Assembly: GCF_017349295.1 (NCBI RefSeq)
Contig: NZ_JAFMPK010000047.1
Location: 785,114-849,113, forward strand
DNA length: 64,000 bases
Direction of reading: 5' to 3'
Source: Myceligenerans salitolerans
GTDB lineage: Bacteria; Actinomycetota; Actinomycetes; Actinomycetales; Cellulomonadaceae
The notes beneath the pieces were generated by a model. It was not told where the DNA came from and did no database searches. It worked only from the letters and a program-made list of their open reading frames with translations. A program made the translations under genes and the position numbers. Positions 8,819-17,482 of the stretch are shown in pieces. The first letter of the stretch is position 1. Every line of letters starts with the position of its first letter.

Positions 8819-11800
8819 TCACAGGTCCCGGCACTGTCCGAACTGGCGGCCGGTGACGGTGTTCGGCGAGCCGTTGTCCGTCGGCTCCGGGTCGTTGCGG
8901 TAGCAGGCCAGTGGTCCGGTGATCCGGTTGTCGCCGATCACCGGGCCCTCCGAGCGCGTCACGGTGACGGGCCCGGTCACCCGGTTGCCCGCACAGTTCG
9001 CGGCCGGGTCACCGATCGTCACCCCGGAGCTGCTGGTGACGGTCAGCGTGCCGGTGACACGCGAGTCGCACACCCGCACCTCGGACGCGCCGTCGGCACG
9101 GACCAGGGCCACGATCTTCGAGTCGGTCACCCGCAGCCCCGCGCCGTCGGACACGGAGACCCTGCCCAGCACCGTCGCGTCGTCGACGCAGGTCGTGCCC
9201 TCGGTGACCGAGATTCTGCCGAGGTGGCGGCCGGTGATCACCTCGTCGCACGGCGCCAGGCCCGTCACGGCGACGTCGGCCGACGCCTCGGCGGGCGCGT
9301 CGAACGGGTCGGACGTGACGTGCTCGGCGGTGTTGGTGTAGGTGCCGGTGATCGCGTCCGGATCGACCGTCACGTCGTACGACAGGGTGACCGGCTCGAC
9401 GCTCGGTCCGGCGTAGTCGAGGCAGATGCTGCCGCCCTCGGCCACGGCGACCGACGGGTCACCAGCGTTCACGACGGCGGTGCCGAGCGTGCCCGCGAGG
9501 TTCTCGATCCCGATCGTGGCCAGGCCGGGCAGCGTGCCCAGCTCGCCGTACTCGAAGGTGATCTCCGGCCGGTCGTCCGCCACCGAGTTGTAGATCCAGG
9601 CCTGGAACTTCCCGACGGAGTTGGACAGGTCGGCCGGGTCGGCACCGTACGGCAGCGGGTCGTCCCACTGCACCACGGCGACCTCGCCACCGGACGTGGC
9701 CAGCCGCACGCCGCGGTCGTTCGCCAGCGAGAGCTCCAGGTCGGACCACAGCGGCGCGATCACGCCGTTCGGTGCGGCCGAGGCGGGCACCGCCTGGGGC
9801 TCCCAGGGGCTGCCGCCGTAGCCACCCGCGACGGTGATCAGGCCGTCGTCGGACACCGTCAGGTTCTGCGCCTGGTCGGAGTAGTGGGAGAACGGGCCGA
9901 TGTTCGAGAACGCGTTCACCGCCGCGCTGTCTCCGTCGAGCGAGCTGAACCCGACGCCCACCGCACCGAGGTCGACGAACCCCGACCACGCGGCGCACTG
10001 CGGGTCGGTCGCCGGCGTCGAGGCCTCGTACGCGCCCGCGACGCCCACCGACGTCGGCATCTCGACCTCCCACGTGATGGTCTGCCCGTCGACCACGCCC
10101 CCGCCGGTCACCGACTCCGGGTCGATGGTCAGGCCGTCGGGCACGGTGTCGGTGACGGTGTAGGTGAGGTCCTCCGGCGTCACGTTGGGCGCCACCGTGA
10201 GGTCGTACCCGATCGTCTCGCCGATCGAGGCGGAGTCCGTCGACGCGGCCTTGGTCACGTCGTCGGCCGCACGGGTCAGCCGGACCGGGATCTCGCCGAT
10301 GTCGCCGGGCGTCTCCGGCGAGCTGCCGAGCACGACCGTACCGAAGAAGAGGTCGCCCTCCTGCGCGTCGGGCAGGTCCCAGTGGACGCGCACGTCGTAC
10401 GGCTCACCCACCGGCACCTCGCCCTCGGGGCCGGTCACGCCGGCGTTCCCGAGGTCCGCGGACGGGACCACGGCCGTGGCGAGCGTGTGCGTGTCCGGCT
10501 GGCTGTCGCTGCCGCCCCAGTTCTGGACCAGCACCCACCAGGTACCGGCCTCCGGGTCGGAGACCTCGCAGTACTCGGCCGCGGACGACGACGTCGAGGC
10601 GCACACCTGGGTGTCCGCGCTCGGCGTGTCACCGGTACCGACGAACAGGTCGAGGTCCGGCGCGGTCGCCTCGGTGATCTGCGCGACGAGCCGTTCGGCG
10701 CCGTCGGCCACGTCCAGCGTGGTGACGTCGACCTGGCTCAGGTCGTCGTACGGCGAGTCGTTCGTCGGGTCCTGGTCGAGGGAGCCCTCGTGCAGATCGG
10801 CGGCGGCCAGGCCACGCACCGAGCCGGTGAAGTCGGAGACGGCGACGGACCGGATGTCGGTCACGACCTGCGACCCGGTGTCACGGCGCGTGGTGATGTC
10901 GATCTCGCCGGGCAGCACCGCCGCGGCCGGGACGACGGCGACCGGCAGGGTCACCGTCGGGACGTCCGGGTCGCTCGGGGTGAGGGTGATCCGCCCGAAC
11001 AGCGTCTCCCCCTCCGGGGCTCCGGCCACGTCGGCCGTGACCGAGATGGCGATCGAGTCGCCCGGCGACACCGTCGCCTGCGACAGGTCGACGGAGAGCG
11101 CGAGGCCCTGGTCGGAGTCGGCGGACGCCGACCACGTCACGCCGGCCGGCGCCGACGGCGGGACGTCCGCCGTACGCTCCCACGAGCACGTCGCCAGGCA
11201 CTGGCTGTCGGCGAAGGACGGCAGGTTGAGGGTGGTCGGGTCGCCTCCCTGCTCCGGGTCGGCGGCCACGTAGTCGGCCGGCGTCTCGTCGAAGAGCAGG
11301 CCCGCGTTCACGGCGGCCCCGATGTCCATGTGCCCGCTGCCCTGCTGGTAGGGAGTGGCGGGCGTGCCGTCGTGGTTCAGCACGCTGGTGCGCGCCGTCG
11401 TCATGAGCGCCGACTGCTGCTCGGCCGGCGTCCAGTCCGGACGGGCCTGCGTCAGCAGCGCACCGGCACCGGCCACGTGCGGGCTGGACATCGAGGTGCC
11501 CGAGATGACGCCGTACTCGACGTGGTCGTACGTGCCGTCGGCCACACCGAGGGCGGCGAGGATGTCGACGCCCGGCCCGGTCAGGGACGGCACGATCGTG
11601 TCGACGGCGCGGTTCGGACCGCGGGAGGAGAAGCTCGCCATGACGTCGCCGAGGGCGTCGTCCACGGTGAACGTCGTCCCCGTGACCGCGGCGGTGTGCC
11701 CGGTGCCCTCCTCCAGCCAGTTCTTCAGGGCGGTGGCGTCGTCGTACCCGAGGAACACGCCCGGCACGGCGTACGCGTCACCGAGTACCGAGTCGCCGTT

Positions 11801-13345
11801 CACCTCGTCGTTGGCGAGCACGTAGCCGGCGGCGCCCTGCGCGGCCACGTTCTCCGACTTCTCGACCCGGCCGTTGGTGCCACGGTCGCAGATCACGATC
11901 CGGTCGGCGTAGTCGGCCTCGTGACCGCTGGTCGCGGTGCACTCCGGGTCGCCGAACGCGCCCGCGTAGACGATCTCGGTGGCGGGCAGCGGGCCGGTGA
12001 GGGACTTGCCGGTCAGGTCCGGCAGGTCCCCCGCGCTGCTGGTGAGACCCGTGAGCGTGTTGAACGCGTGCCGGTTGTGGGTGGAGGCGCCGACGGACGT
12101 GATCCACGGGGCGTCGGCCGGCGAACCGGTCGTTGCGACCCCGGGGCCGTCGTTGCCGTTGGAGGTCGCGACGAAGATGCCCGCGGCGCGCGCGTTGAGG
12201 AAGCCGATCGCGTCGAAGTCGTTCCACAGGTCCGACGGCGAGGACGAGCCGATCGAGTAGTTGATGACGTCGACGCCGTCGGCGATGGCCTGGTCGATCG
12301 ACGCGGTCAGGCCCGCGGTGGTGCAGCAGCCGCGGTAGCTGATCACGTTGGCGTGCGGTGCCACGCCGGAGACGTCGAACGTCGGCGGGTCGGTGCCCTC
12401 GGGCGCGGTCGGCGTCACGTCGTCGACGACGTTGCCGCCCGACGTCGAGGCCGTGTGCGTGCCGTGCCCGTCCTCGTCCAGGGCGCTCCGGTCGGCGTCG
12501 GACAGGAACCCGTAGGCGCCGATCAGCTTGCCGTTGCACGGGAAGTCGGGGTCGTACTGGTCCGTGTTCGACGGGTCGCACACGCCCAGGTAGTTTCCGG
12601 CACCCAGCGGGTTGGTGTGCGTGTAGCCGTCGTCACCGGTCTCCGCGAACGAAGGGCTGCCTGGGTTGATGCCGGTGTCGATGGTGCCGATGACCACACC
12701 CTCGCCCTGGTAGTCCTCGGGCAGGCCGAGTTCCTCCACGGCGTTCCACAGCGCGTCCGCGTTGCTCCAGGCCGGGCCGGCGTCGGTGTGCAGCTCGTGC
12801 TCCTTGTCGAGCGCGATGTGCGCGACCGCCGGGTCCTTGGCGACCTGCGCCGCTTCCTCGGGCGTCAGCACCGCCGAGACGCCGTTCACGGCGTACTGGT
12901 ACGTGAACGGGACCTCGACGTCGCGGTCCACCGTCCGCTCCATGCGGGTGACGAACTCGTCCTGCTCCGCCTCGAGGAACTCCGTGTACTCGCGCACCCG
13001 GGCGGTCGACGGGTCGAGTGTCCGGCCCGGCCGCGGTGCCGTGGCGGTCATCCCTCCGACCCCGCCGCGGTAGGTCGGCACGGCGTCGTCCGCCAGCCGG
13101 ATCAGGTAGGTGCGCTCGGCGCTCCCGCGGCCCAGGGCCAGCTTCTGGACGGCCGGCTCGCGCTCGACGCCCGGCTCCGGGGTGGTCTCGGCCGGCGTGA
13201 GGTTCTCGGCGATGAGGTCGCGCGGCTCGACCTTGTCGGCCGCGGGCCGGTCGGGAGACGGAACCGCGGCGGCGGTGGGTGTGAGCGCCGCCGCCAAGGC
13301 CGTGACAGTGGCTATGGCGAGGGGCGTTCTGAACCGGAGTGACAT
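8819..13345 (-). CDS. secreted S8 family subtilisin-like peptidase with PA domain and beta-repeat C-terminus
   Basis: A 1508-aa extracellular serine protease. A Sec signal (RFRTPLAIATVTALAAALTPTAAA) is followed by a propeptide (about 75-185). The catalytic triad is Asp223 (IGTIDTGINPG), His294 (DGHGTHTAST) and Ser618 (SGTSMSSPHVAGAGAL), with oxyanion Asn near 398. A PA domain is inserted at about 450-560. After an Fn3-like domain and a DUF11-like beta domain (VTKAASTDSASIGETIGYDLTV), the last 140 residues are short repeats with regular VTD/VSD/VTG steps, suggestive of a beta-helix. The ATG at 13345 follows GGGAG. Probably degrades protein polymers outside the cell; the specificity is unknown. 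Confidence 0.92.
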   Translation of the reverse strand: MSLRFRTPLAIATVTALAAALTPTAAAVPSPDRPAADKVEPRDLIAENLTPAETTPEPGVEREPAVQKLALGRGSAERTYLIRLADDAVPTYRGGVGGMTATAPRPGRTLDPSTARVREYTEFLEAEQDEFVTRMERTVDRDVEVPFTYQYAVNGVSAVLTPEEAAQVAKDPAVAHIALDKEHELHTDAGPAWSNADALWNAVEELGLPEDYQGEGVVIGTIDTGINPGSPSFAETGDDGYTHTNPLGAGNYLGVCDPSNTDQYDPDFPCNGKLIGAYGFLSDADRSALDEDGHGTHTASTSGGNVVDDVTPTAPEGTDPPTFDVSGVAPHANVISYRGCCTTAGLTASIDQAIADGVDVINYSIGSSSPSDLWNDFDAIGFLNARAAGIFVATSNGNDGPGVATTGSPADAPWITSVGASTHNRHAFNTLTGLTSSAGDLPDLTGKSLTGPLPATEIVYAGAFGDPECTATSGHEADYADRIVICDRGTNGRVEKSENVAAQGAAGYVLANDEVNGDSVLGDAYAVPGVFLGYDDATALKNWLEEGTGHTAAVTGTTFTVDDALGDVMASFSSRGPNRAVDTIVPSLTGPGVDILAALGVADGTYDHVEYGVISGTSMSSPHVAGAGALLTQARPDWTPAEQQSALMTTARTSVLNHDGTPATPYQQGSGHMDIGAAVNAGLLFDETPADYVAADPEQGGDPTTLNLPSFADSQCLATCSWERTADVPPSAPAGVTWSASADSDQGLALSVDLSQATVSPGDSIAISVTADVAGAPEGETLFGRITLTPSDPDVPTVTLPVAVVPAAAVLPGEIDITTRRDTGSQVVTDIRSVAVSDFTGSVRGLAAADLHEGSLDQDPTNDSPYDDLSQVDVTTLDVADGAERLVAQITEATAPDLDLFVGTGDTPSADTQVCASTSSSAAEYCEVSDPEAGTWWVLVQNWGGSDSQPDTHTLATAVVPSADLGNAGVTGPEGEVPVGEPYDVRVHWDLPDAQEGDLFFGTVVLGSSPETPGDIGEIPVRLTRAADDVTKAASTDSASIGETIGYDLTVAPNVTPEDLTYTVTDTVPDGLTIDPESVTGGGVVDGQTITWEVEMPTSVGVAGAYEASTPATDPQCAAWSGFVDLGAVGVGFSSLDGDSAAVNAFSNIGPFSHYSDQAQNLTVSDDGLITVAGGYGGSPWEPQAVPASAAPNGVIAPLWSDLELSLANDRGVRLATSGGEVAVVQWDDPLPYGADPADLSNSVGKFQAWIYNSVADDRPEITFEYGELGTLPGLATIGIENLAGTLGTAVVNAGDPSVAVAEGGSICLDYAGPSVEPVTLSYDVTVDPDAITGTYTNTAEHVTSDPFDAPAEASADVAVTGLAPCDEVITGRHLGRISVTEGTTCVDDATVLGRVSVSDGAGLRVTDSKIVALVRADGASEVRVCDSRVTGTLTVTSSSGVTIGDPAANCAGNRVTGPVTVTRSEGPVIGDNRITGPLACYRNDPEPTDNGSPNTVTGRQFGQCRDL

Positions 13346-13735
13346 CGACAGCTCCCTTGGTGTGGCAGCGACAGGAAGATCACGAGCTAGTGCCCGTCAT
13401 TCCTTCCGCAGGTCAGGAGGCCGTGTCAATGGCCCCGGGCGAATTTCACCCGGTCGCCCGGGGCAGGTCGAGAAGGCGCGCCGAGATGCCCTCAGCGCTG
13501 CGCGGCGTCCTGCGCGCCCGCGCACGCCGAAGAAACCGAGCACGCGGCGCCGGGCGCGCGACCGCGAGACCGCCGAGCCCCCGCGTCGGCCAGGCCGCGC
13601 CGGTGGGCCGCGCCGGTGAGGCCGCGCCAGTGAGGCCACGCCAGTGAGGCCACGCCAGTGAGGTCACGCCAGTGAGGTCACGCCCGTGAGGTCACGCCAG
13701 TGAGGCCGCGCCGGGTAGGGCCGCAGGCCGGCGCC
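13346..13735. other. intergenic stretch without a gene
   Basis: 390 bp between the subtilase start and the stop of the small protein gene. The left part should hold the subtilase promoter. The right part holds the 14-bp tandem repeat array listed separately. No coding sequence seen. Confidence 0.55.
13616..13713. repeat. 14-bp tandem repeat array, seven units
   Basis: Seven contiguous copies of GTGAGGYCRCGCCA (starts at 13616, 13630, 13644, 13658, 13672, 13686, 13700), differing at only a few positions, with weaker copies just to the left. It lies 23 bp beyond the stop of the minus-strand small gene. The unit length is not a multiple of three. Confidence 0.9.
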
Positions 13736-14092
13736 TCACGGGACGCGGCGTGTGACGTCCAGCGTGTAGGTGGTGCCGTGGTTGCGGTCGACCCGCCACC
13801 TCGGGCGGGACTCGTCGGTCAGCGCGAAGGCGAGGCCTGCCGCGACGACGGCCCGCTCCAGGTCGGGCATCGAGACGCCGGCGACGTCGATCTCCCCGCG
13901 CAGCGTCCAGGTCCTGGCGGAGGTCGCCACCCAGGCCTGGCACGTGGCCAGCGTCGAGCGGGTGTCGGCGAGCGTGACGCGGACGGCGACGACGCCGCCG
14001 GGCGGCAGCGAGCCGCCGACGACCGTCGCCACCGCGTCCACGAGTCTCGTCCACCGGTCGGGCGCGGTGGCGCCGTCAGGAATGGTCGTCAT
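13736..14092 (-). CDS. small hypothetical protein paired with an XRE regulator
   Basis: A 118-aa protein of unknown function without signal or membrane segment: MTTIPDGATAPDRWTRLVDA followed by an alternating beta/alpha pattern (GGVVAVRVTLADTRS, TWTLRGEIDVAGVSMPDLERAVVAAGL). It is divergent from the XRE regulator and shares with it a 190-bp intergenic region containing two inverted repeats. This resembles Streptomyces regulator/small-partner pairs, but the sequence does not look like DUF397. Function unassigned. Confidence 0.65.
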   Translation of the reverse strand: MTTIPDGATAPDRWTRLVDAVATVVGGSLPPGGVVAVRVTLADTRSTLATCQAWVATSARTWTLRGEIDVAGVSMPDLERAVVAAGLAFALTDESRPRWRVDRNHGTTYTLDVTRRVP

Positions 14093-14183
14093 GTCGTGCT
14101 CCAGTCGCCGTGGGTGCAGTGACGTGCGAGCGACGGGACATCTCCCGTCACGATCCACCATGACGCCAACAAACTGGTGCAAG

Positions 14184-14219
14184 TGCCACACTTGTGTGGC
14201 AACCATGCCTAGAGTTGCC
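14184..14219. promoter_or_regulatory. overlapping inverted repeats, probable XRE operator
   Basis: TGCCACACTTGTGTGGCA (14184-14201) is a perfect 18-bp dyad with 8-bp arms. It overlaps TGGCAAC-N10-GTTGCCA (14196-14219). Both lie between the divergent small gene and the XRE gene. Confidence 0.7.
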
Positions 14220-14281
14220 AGGAGACGCACTCCCGGGCGTAAGGTGTGAACCCCACTTTCCCGCCAACGTTGGGAACACCG

Positions 14282-15508
14282 ATGGACGACGAGTTGATCG
14301 GCAAGCGGATCAAGCAGCTCCGGCAGGCCCGGGGCGTGACGCAGGTAGGGCTGGCGCAGGAGGCGAAGATCAGCCTCTCTCTGCTGCGCAAGATCGAACA
14401 GGGCGACCGGGACGTGTCCCAGCCGGTCGCGGCGGCCGTGGGCCGCGTACTGCGGGTGGACGCCAGCACGCTCACCGGGCAGCCGTACCACCGGGAAGGC
14501 TCGTCCCCCGACCGCATCCACAAGCTCGTCCCGGACCTGCGGCGAGCGCTGAACCGCTGGGACCTCCCTCCCGCGGACCCGGATCTCCCGCCGCGCCCCC
14601 TCGACGCCCTGACCCGCGATGCGAGGAACGTCTCCGAGCAGCTGCAACGCGGCCACAACACCCAGCTCGCCGAGATGCTGCCCGCCCTGCTCACCGAGGC
14701 CTTCGCGATGGCGCACGCCTGCGACGACGACCGGGACCGCGCGGTGGTCGCCCACGCCCTGCTCGCGTACGCGCATGCCGCGCACACGGTCGCGCACCAG
14801 ACCGGTTACGGGGACCTCGCGGCGAACGTGGAGGACCGGATCCAGTGGATCGCCGGGCTCACGACGGACCCGGCCGCCGCCGGCTTCGCCGCATGGATGC
14901 GCACGACGTCGCTCATGCGCGACGGCCTCTACCCGGGCGCCCTGTGGCTCCTGGACCGCGTCCGCACACAGGTGGACCCCGGCCGCCGGGACGACGGCGC
15001 GCTCCTGACCGTCGGCGCGCTCCACCTGCGGTCCTCGCTGGTGGCCGGCCGCGCAGGAGACCTGGACGCCGCGATGGACCACGTCGAGGAGGCCCGCGGC
15101 ATCGCGAACCATCTCGGCACCGACACCGACAACGACTGGTCGCACCTCGCGTTCGGTCCGTCGAACGTCGCGATCTACCAGGTGACCTGCGCCGTCGAAG
15201 CCGGAGACGGCCCTCGCGCCCTGACGCTCGCCGACCGGACCCGCCTGCCCAGCCACATGCTCACGCGCCTGCCCACCCGGGTCTCCCACCACCACCTCGA
15301 CCTCGCCCGCGCCTACTTCTGGCAGGGCAGACACGACAAGGCCCTGCACAGCCTGATGACCGCGCGCCAGGCCGCCCCGGAGCAGACGAGACACCACCCG
15401 ACCACGCGCGAGGTGACGCACCTGCTCGTGCGGGCTCACCGCCGCGGCAACGAGCCTCTCGCCCGCTTCAGCGCGTGGCTCGGCCCGGGCGACGACGCCG
15501 ACTGGTGA
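14282..15508 (+). CDS. XRE family regulator with helical (TPR-like) C-terminal domain
   Basis: A 408-aa protein. Residues about 5-65 form an XRE/Cro HTH (IGKRIKQLRQARGVTQVGLAQEAKISLSLLRKIEQG). The remainder is an all-helical, TPR-like domain ending HHPTTREVTHLLVRAHRRGNEPLARFSAWLG, as in many streptomycete regulators. I start it at ATG 14282 because the HTH begins there; GTG 14246 is an in-frame alternative. Probably binds the inverted repeats upstream and controls itself and the divergent small gene. The signal it senses is unknown. Confidence 0.85.
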   Translation: MDDELIGKRIKQLRQARGVTQVGLAQEAKISLSLLRKIEQGDRDVSQPVAAAVGRVLRVDASTLTGQPYHREGSSPDRIHKLVPDLRRALNRWDLPPADPDLPPRPLDALTRDARNVSEQLQRGHNTQLAEMLPALLTEAFAMAHACDDDRDRAVVAHALLAYAHAAHTVAHQTGYGDLAANVEDRIQWIAGLTTDPAAAGFAAWMRTTSLMRDGLYPGALWLLDRVRTQVDPGRRDDGALLTVGALHLRSSLVAGRAGDLDAAMDHVEEARGIANHLGTDTDNDWSHLAFGPSNVAIYQVTCAVEAGDGPRALTLADRTRLPSHMLTRLPTRVSHHHLDLARAYFWQGRHDKALHSLMTARQAAPEQTRHHPTTREVTHLLVRAHRRGNEPLARFSAWLGPGDDADW

Positions 15509-15607
15509 GCAGCCGCGGCCCGAGCCGCCCGCGGGAGGGCGCAGGCGGGGCACCGGCCGGCCGGGCGGTCACGTGGCCGGCGGCCCGGAGCCATCGGCCA
15601 CCGGCCG

Positions 15608-16453
15608 TCACGTCAGCGGGCTGCGGCGCTCCATGAAGACCGTGTCGCGCCAGACGCCGTCGCGGCGGCCGATGCGCTCCCGGACCCCGAGGGTGCGGAA
15701 CCCCGCCGTGTGGTGCAGACCCACGCTGGCACGATTCTCGGGAAAGATCGACGTCTGCAGGGTCCAGAGCCCGCCGTCGTCGGCGGCGGTGACCTGTCTG
15801 CGGATGAGCGCCTTGCCGATACCCCGGCCCTGGTGGCCGTCCGCGACGTAGATCGAGGTCTCGGCGACGCCGGAGTAGACCTCACGTGTGGACACCTGCG
15901 TGGCCGCCGCCCAGCCGACGACCTGGCCGTCCAGCTCGGCAACCCAGCGGTGGCCGGGCAGCCACTTCGCGTCCAGCGACTCCCTGCTCGGCACCGTGGT
16001 CTCGAAGGTCGCGATCCCGGTGTCGATGCCCTGCCCGTAGATACGGCGCACCGCCTCCCAGTCCTCCTCGCGCAGTGCACGCACCGCGACGTCGACCGGG
16101 ACGTCGTCGGGGCAGCAGGTCCGTGGCGCGAGCAGTCCCATCACGGCGTCGGCGGCGTGCGGCAGACCGACGCAGCAGGCGGCGTTCACGGTCACCAGTG
16201 TGGCCGTACCCTCCTTGCGCGTGCGGACGAACCCGACATCGGCCAGCTTGCGCACGTGGTGGGAGCAGGTGGACTGGCTGACGCCGAGCGCGCCGGCGAG
16301 CGCGCCGACGGTGATCCCGCCGGGAGCGGTGGCGACCGCGTGCAGCATCCGCACCCGGGTGGGCTCGGCCAGGCATGCGAACCACTCCGCGTAGGTCGCG
16401 GCATCGGCGTCGGACAGGCTCGGGGCCTGCGGCCGGGACGTGGGGGTCGTCAT
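15608..16453 (-). CDS. ArsR-family HTH fused to ArsN/PAT-type GNAT acetyltransferase
   Basis: A 281-aa two-domain protein. Residues about 15-115 are an ArsR/SmtB winged helix (VGALAGALGVSQSTCSHHVRKLADVGFV) with cysteine pairs at C93/C94 and C113/C114, near positions used for As(III) in some ArsR proteins. Residues about 120-281 are a GNAT domain of the phosphinothricin/arsinothricin N-acetyltransferase type: IYGQGIDTGIATFETTVPS, an acetyl-CoA loop GHQGRGIGKALI, and DGVWRDTVFMERRS near the end. I choose ATG 16453 because an ArsR-like inverted repeat lies directly upstream; a TTG at 16489 would place that repeat inside the gene. Acetylation of arsinothricin or phosphinothricin is inferred. Confidence 0.85.
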   Translation of the reverse strand: MTTPTSRPQAPSLSDADAATYAEWFACLAEPTRVRMLHAVATAPGGITVGALAGALGVSQSTCSHHVRKLADVGFVRTRKEGTATLVTVNAACCVGLPHAADAVMGLLAPRTCCPDDVPVDVAVRALREEDWEAVRRIYGQGIDTGIATFETTVPSRESLDAKWLPGHRWVAELDGQVVGWAAATQVSTREVYSGVAETSIYVADGHQGRGIGKALIRRQVTAADDGGLWTLQTSIFPENRASVGLHHTAGFRTLGVRERIGRRDGVWRDTVFMERRSPLT

Positions 16454-16461
16454 GACGACAG

Positions 16462-16479
16462 CATCGACCAGAATCGATG
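16462..16479 (-). promoter_or_regulatory. ArsR-type operator
   Basis: CATCGA-N6-TCGATG inverted repeat nine bases upstream of the ATG of the ArsR-GNAT fusion gene. The spacing resembles ArsR operators of the ATCRA-N6-TYGAT type. Confidence 0.55.
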
Positions 16480-16582
16480 ATCCGGTCAACGACGGACGGG
16501 GCGCGGAACGCGCACGAAGGGGCGGCCCACTGTCATCCGCCGGTGGCGCGGCGAGCGTCCGGACCGGAACGCGAGCCCGCGG

Positions 16583-17356
16583 TCACCCGCCGGTCACGCG
16601 GAGGCGTTCGAGGCCGTCGAGGATGAGGTCCAGACCGAACTCGAAGGCGTCGTCGCCGGTCTCCTCGACGTGGTAGCGGATGTGCTCGGCGAGAAAGGGG
16701 TACTCCTCGACCGGGAACGAGCGCAGGAGCTCGGCCCCCATCGCCTCCATCTCGCCCGGGGCGAGAGAGAAGCCCAGTTCCTGCATCGCGTGGCCGACGA
16801 TGTGGTTCTCGACGGTGTGGAACGCGAGATCGAGCAGGCCGTCCGCGAAGCCCGCCTCGCGCAGGTCGCGCAACGCGGTGTCGAGGTAGCGCATCCGAGC
16901 GGGCCCGACACCGACGCTCGACGTCCACAGCGCCGCCGACCACGGGTGCCGCATGAAGGTGGCGTGGGCCGAGACCGCACGCCACCGGGCGCGACTGCGC
17001 CAGTCGACACGGGGTGCGGCCGGATCGGCCCGGGACTGCGCGGCCGGCGCCGATCCGGTCCCGGGCACCGCGGCGCCCGCGGACGGCGCATCGGCACCCA
17101 CCGACGGCGCGTCGGCGTGCCCGGTCGCGGGCAGGTCGATCTCGGCGGCGACGCGGTCCAGCATGCCCTCGAACAGGTCGTCCTTGTTCTTCACGTGGTT
17201 GTACAGCGCCATGCCCTCGACGCCGAGCTCCTTGCCGAGCCGGCGCATGGACAGCGTGCCGATCCCCTCGGCGTCGGCCATGGCGACGCCCGCGTCGAGC
17301 ACCCGGTCGCGGGTCAGCGTGGGGCGGCCGCTCGGGCGGCCTGCCTGCTTCGGCAC
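16583..17356 (-). CDS. TetR family regulator
   Basis: A 257-aa TetR protein. The HTH is at residues about 15-65 (GTLSMRRLGKELGVEGMALYNHVKNKDDL), which resembles the tetracycline-repressor subclass, with a long helical C-terminal domain. A linker rich in Ala, Asp and Pro (about 80-120) is unusual in length. It is divergent from a quinone-oxidoreductase-like gene and an obvious TetR-sized dyad lies between them, so that gene is the likely target. Confidence 0.88.
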   Translation of the reverse strand: MPKQAGRPSGRPTLTRDRVLDAGVAMADAEGIGTLSMRRLGKELGVEGMALYNHVKNKDDLFEGMLDRVAAEIDLPATGHADAPSVGADAPSAGAAVPGTGSAPAAQSRADPAAPRVDWRSRARWRAVSAHATFMRHPWSAALWTSSVGVGPARMRYLDTALRDLREAGFADGLLDLAFHTVENHIVGHAMQELGFSLAPGEMEAMGAELLRSFPVEEYPFLAEHIRYHVEETGDDAFEFGLDLILDGLERLRVTGG

Positions 17357-17448
17357 CGGATGACTCCCTGCTCGGCTGCTCGATGCCCGTCCTGACGGCC
17401 GGGCGGGTCTTGACGGCTCGTGGGGGACAGCGTAGCTTGCGGACCATA

Positions 17449-17467
17449 ATATTTACAGCGTAAATAT
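17449..17467. promoter_or_regulatory. TetR operator
   Basis: ATATTTAC-AGC-GTAAATAT is a 19-bp inverted repeat and strikingly AT-rich for this genome. It ends 15 bp before the oxidoreductase ATG. A candidate promoter TTGACG-N17-TAGCTT (17410-17438) lies just upstream, so binding would block initiation or early elongation. Confidence 0.8.
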
Positions 17468-17482
17468 CTGGGAGGAAGCGTC

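Noticed and set aside
8789..13342. A 1517-codon open frame on the plus strand opposite the subtilase
   Set aside because: The minus-strand frame shows signal peptide, catalytic triad and known domains. The plus frame has Arg/Gly/Val-biased shadow composition typical of GC-rich antisense frames.
13616..13713. CRISPR-like array
   Set aside because: Units are 14 bp and contiguous without spacers, and no cas gene is nearby.
14246..14281. GTG 14246 as start of the XRE gene
   Set aside because: Possible, but the added 12 residues (NPTFPPTLGTP) precede the HTH without similarity to the family; ATG 14282 is preferred.
16454..16489. TTG 16489 as start of the ArsR-GNAT gene
   Set aside because: It would place the ArsR-like inverted repeat inside the coding region.
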